Shown: piece by piece, positions 61,779-64,000 of the stretch | Layout of the letters: each line of letters begins with the position of its first letter | Position numbering within the stretch: position 1 is the stretch's first letter | DNA from: an uncultured Prevotellaceae bacterium | Lineage (GTDB): Bacteria; Bacteroidota; Bacteroidia; Bacteroidales; Muribaculaceae | Assembly: GCA_937898675.1 (NCBI GenBank) | Contig: CALEJB010000036.1 | Coordinates: 17,263-81,262 of the forward strand | DNA length: 64,000 nt | Direction of reading: 5' to 3' | The notes under the pieces: generated by a model | What the model was told of the DNA's origin: nothing | Database searches by the model: none | Seen by the model: the letters and a program-made list of their open reading frames with translations, nothing else | Translations under genes and position numbers: made by a program

Positions 61779-63793
61779 ATGACAAAACACAGTCACTACT
61801 TGTTTGTACACTTTGTTGGCTTCACGGCTCTGATTGCATCGGTTGTTCTTTTCTCGGAGTGCTCACAAAAGGGCTCGGACAAGACTGCATTAATGCAAAT
61901 AGATTCATTATTGCTGAAGAATGACTACACGGAGGCTTTGAAAGAAATCAACACCATTGATCCGGCTTCATTGGACGAAGAAGGACGTGCGTTATACGCA
62001 TTGCTGCTTACTGAAGCCAAATACAAAAATTATGACCCGATAACGAGTGATTCGCTAATCAGTCAAGCTGTCCGTTATTACCGGGACTCCAATGACAGGG
62101 AAAAAGCGACCCGTTCACTCTTATATCAAGGGTGTGTATATGAAGTGTTAAGCGATCCTGAAAAGGCCGTAGACTGCTATAACAAGGCAGACGAATCCGC
62201 AGACAGACAAGAATTGCCAACAAGGCCTACGCAAAACTGAGGTTAGGGGTTCTTTATCAGGATTATGTTGTGGGAGCAAAAAGCATTGCCGTTGAAAAGT
62301 ATTTTGAGGCATTGCAATTATACAGGTTGCTGTCCGATAAACACTACGAGTTGCTCTGCCTGACGAATATCGGTGCCATTTATCGTGACTTCAAAGAGAA
62401 AGAGAAGCAGGACAGTGCACTGTATTATATCGATTCCGCGATAGATTTGGCTCAAAACCGGAATGAGGTGTTTTTTATCTTCTCAAACCTTTATCATAAA
62501 GCAGAATTCTATGAGCTGGTCAAACAGGACTATCTGAATGCAAAGAATTATGCCGTTCGGGCCATCAGGATCGGCGGCAGGGAGATTGACCATCCGCGGG
62601 CTCATTATTGCGCGGCAAAATCATACATCAGGCTGGGACAAATCGATTCCGCGCTGTATTATCTGAACCGCTCACCTGAATCAGTGAGTGCGAATGACAG
62701 CATCATGTACTATAATCTGCTGGCGGACATCTCCCGATACAAGAACGATCATGAATCATGGCTGAATTACCACAACAAGGCTCACGCCATGGCCGATTCA
62801 ATTCTCATAGGAAGTCTGAATGACAAGCTTTTAACCATAGAAAAGAAATACGACCTGCAAAAGGAAGAACTGAAAAACGTCACCTTGCGGTCCGAATTGA
62901 AAGGTGCATGGTTAACCGTTGCCCTCACCCTTCTTGCGGCCCTTGCCCTGATCCATTTCCTTTGGCGTTACCGCAACAGGCTCAGAACCAAAGAAAACGA
63001 GTACGAGCTATTGAAATCAGATCTGGACACGTCCTTGAACAGTCTTGAACAGATGCGGCTCTCAATCAACAACTACGAAGAGGGGCTCAGGGAAGCCGAA
63101 GAGGGTTATAAGGCCGAACTGGCCCGACAGGAGGCTCTGGTCTCGAATATGGCCGGCGAGATTGCCACCGTGAAAACCTCGCTGCAAGAAAAGGAGCACG
63201 AACTCAGGGAGACCGAGGCCGGATACCAAAAGGAACTGGCCAAAAACGAAGAGCTGGTCTCCAAGCTAACGGGAGAGATCACCAACGCAAGGTCCACACT
63301 GAAGGATAAGGAGCAGGAACGGGTTCAGCTAAAGGACAGGATTGCGGCACTTGAAGCAAAGAAGGCCCAGTCAGACGAGATCAAGGCCATCCTCGATGGC
63401 CAGATCAAGGTCGTGCATGAGCTCATCCAGTCATCCTATGAACTGGATGAAGAAAGGTTCGCCAAAAAGTTCGCGTCCCTGATGTCCGTTCCGGAAAACC
63501 CGCGGGCTGCCACCTACTGGTCCAACCTGCAGGTGCTGACGAACGACCTGTACGGCAACATCCTGGAAGACGCCATCAGGCTGGGGAAAGGCAGACTCCG
63601 CGAAAGCGACGTCAACTTCATCGCGTTGCTCTGCTGCGGCTACTCACGGACCGCAGTCATGATCTGCATGAGGTTCAACAATGTCGTCACCATCTCGAAC
63701 AAGAAGAAAAAGATAGCCAGGAAGATGGGCATCACCTCGCTTGACGACTTCATTCGACCATATCAAGAAGATTACAAAAAATCACTCAAATAG
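61779..63793 (+). pseudogene. TPR / coiled-coil / LuxR-like HTH membrane regulator, frameshifted
   Basis: The ATG at 61779 starts a lipoprotein-like signal (F-S-E-C, Cys28) and TPR repeats that stay open to 62240. The remainder continues in a second frame from about 62181 (R-I-A-N-K-A-Y-A-K-L-R-L-G) to 63793. A frame change between 62181 and 62238 therefore splits the gene. The second part has more TPRs, a membrane helix (L-T-V-A-L-T-L-L-A-A-L-A-L), a long coiled coil and a C-terminal HTH. The HTH shows L-L-C-C-G-Y-S-R-T and I-S-N-K-K-K-K-I-A-R-K-M-G, like LuxR helices. Such proteins link an envelope sensor to DNA binding. It is divergent from the surface cluster it may control (inference). 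Confidence 0.72.
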
Positions 63794-63794
63794 C

Positions 63795-63813
63795 AAGCCC
63801 AAGCATTGGCTTC
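63795..63813. terminator. Small hairpin after the TPR regulator gene
   Basis: AAGCC pairs with GGCTT around an inner AA/TT pair and short loop, 2 bases after the stop. It is a weak terminator candidate for either strand. Confidence 0.35.
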
Positions 63814-63817
63814 GTTA

Positions 63818-64000
63818 TTATAATATGCTTGCGAGGACTTGGTTGTTCTCAATTTTCACATCTTCAGGCAGTTTTAGACATAGTTTGTTTAAATTACGTG
63901 CGAAACAATTTTTTAATGCTTCCATTTCGAGAAAAAGTAAGTACCTTACCCCAGTTCGGGATAAGATTACTCCCAAATAGAAAGTTGCTTTGAGTGTTCG
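63818..64000 (-). CDS. Unknown partial frame running off the window end
   Basis: From the window edge the minus strand is open for 60 codons to a TAA at 63818-63820. The end of the translation is E-D-V-K-I-E-N-N-Q-V-L-A-S-I-L. I do not recognise it. It could be the C-terminus of a gene or of a mobile element, or chance. An internal ATG would leave only 35 residues. The rest of the right edge holds nothing I can support. Confidence 0.3.
   Translation of the reverse strand, partial: RTLKATFYLGVILSRTGVRYLLFLEMEALKNCFARNLNKLCLKLPEDVKIENNQVLASIL

Noticed and set aside
63818..64000. Insertion sequence at the right edge
   Set aside because: The partial frame does not show transposase motifs that I can recognise, and no terminal inverted repeats are visible within the window.
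1..64000. tRNA, rRNA, CRISPR array, prophage
   Set aside because: No cloverleaf-like segments, rRNA-like stretches, regularly spaced repeats or phage structural genes were recognised when reading the intergenic regions.

Overview
The window looks like a chromosomal segment of an anaerobic Bacteroidales bacterium, possibly of the Muribaculaceae/Prevotellaceae type (inference). The signs are a type IX secretion translocon gene (sprA), a SprA/RuvA pair, many Bacteroidetes-type promoter cores (TAnnTTTG, often with a TTTG-like box about 20 bases upstream), several secreted proteins ending in tandem dockerin repeats, DUF4290, DUF4249, DUF3244 and TonB-receptor families, and few Shine-Dalgarno sequences. 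No rRNA, tRNA, CRISPR array or complete insertion sequence was seen.

Layout. 1-10.7 kb (minus strand): a partial EpsG-like membrane protein, sprA, ruvA and a dockerin-bearing S8 peptidase. 10.8-12.3 kb (plus): a WYL-domain regulator and a 73-residue protein whose promoters share a 13-base motif at matching positions. 12.3-15.6 kb (minus): a lipoprotein, a VanX-like dipeptidase and a second dockerin protein. 15.7-30.5 kb (minus): one 15-gene cluster for fermenting lysine to butyrate (atoD-kal-kce-kdd-kamA-kamB-kamC-kamD-kamE-atoA-crt-hbd-bcd-etfB-etfA). 30.6-38.3 kb (minus): a TPR protein, a phosphate-binding-like lipoprotein, a small membrane protein, a candidate small RNA on the plus strand, then tsaB-DUF4290-rimM-ompA-like-proS. 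38.4-50.8 kb: a threonine-aldolase-like enzyme (minus), then on the plus strand a GH13 glycosidase, prs, a frameshifted YiiX-like gene, a TolB-like propeller protein, a 1251-residue secreted amidase and lon. 50.8-54.4 kb (minus): luxS, mtnN, prfA and a beta-lactamase-family serine hydrolase. 54.5-61.4 kb (minus): an AT-richer cell-surface gene cluster (DUF4249 lipoprotein, TonB-dependent receptor, two paralogous lipoproteins, a chimeric mini-gene, an NlpC/P60-like secreted protein, a broken lipoprotein, a DUF3244 protein). 61.7-63.8 kb (plus): a frameshifted TPR/LuxR-like membrane regulator. A partial unknown frame runs off the right end.

How it fits together. The lysine cluster encodes every step from L-lysine to crotonyl-CoA, reduction to butyryl-CoA by Bcd-EtfAB, and release of butyrate by CoA transfer to acetoacetate. 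Hbd and Crt could also reduce the resulting acetoacetyl-CoA back into the pathway; a thiolase, lysine transporter and Rnf complex are not in the window. SprA would export T9SS cargo, and the 1251-residue amidase ends in a sequence resembling a T9SS sorting tail. Three genes (YiiX-like, the lipoprotein at 60.3-61.0 kb, the TPR regulator) are split by single-base-type frameshifts, which could be sequencing error, decay or, for the A8 tract of the YiiX-like gene, slippage-based switching.
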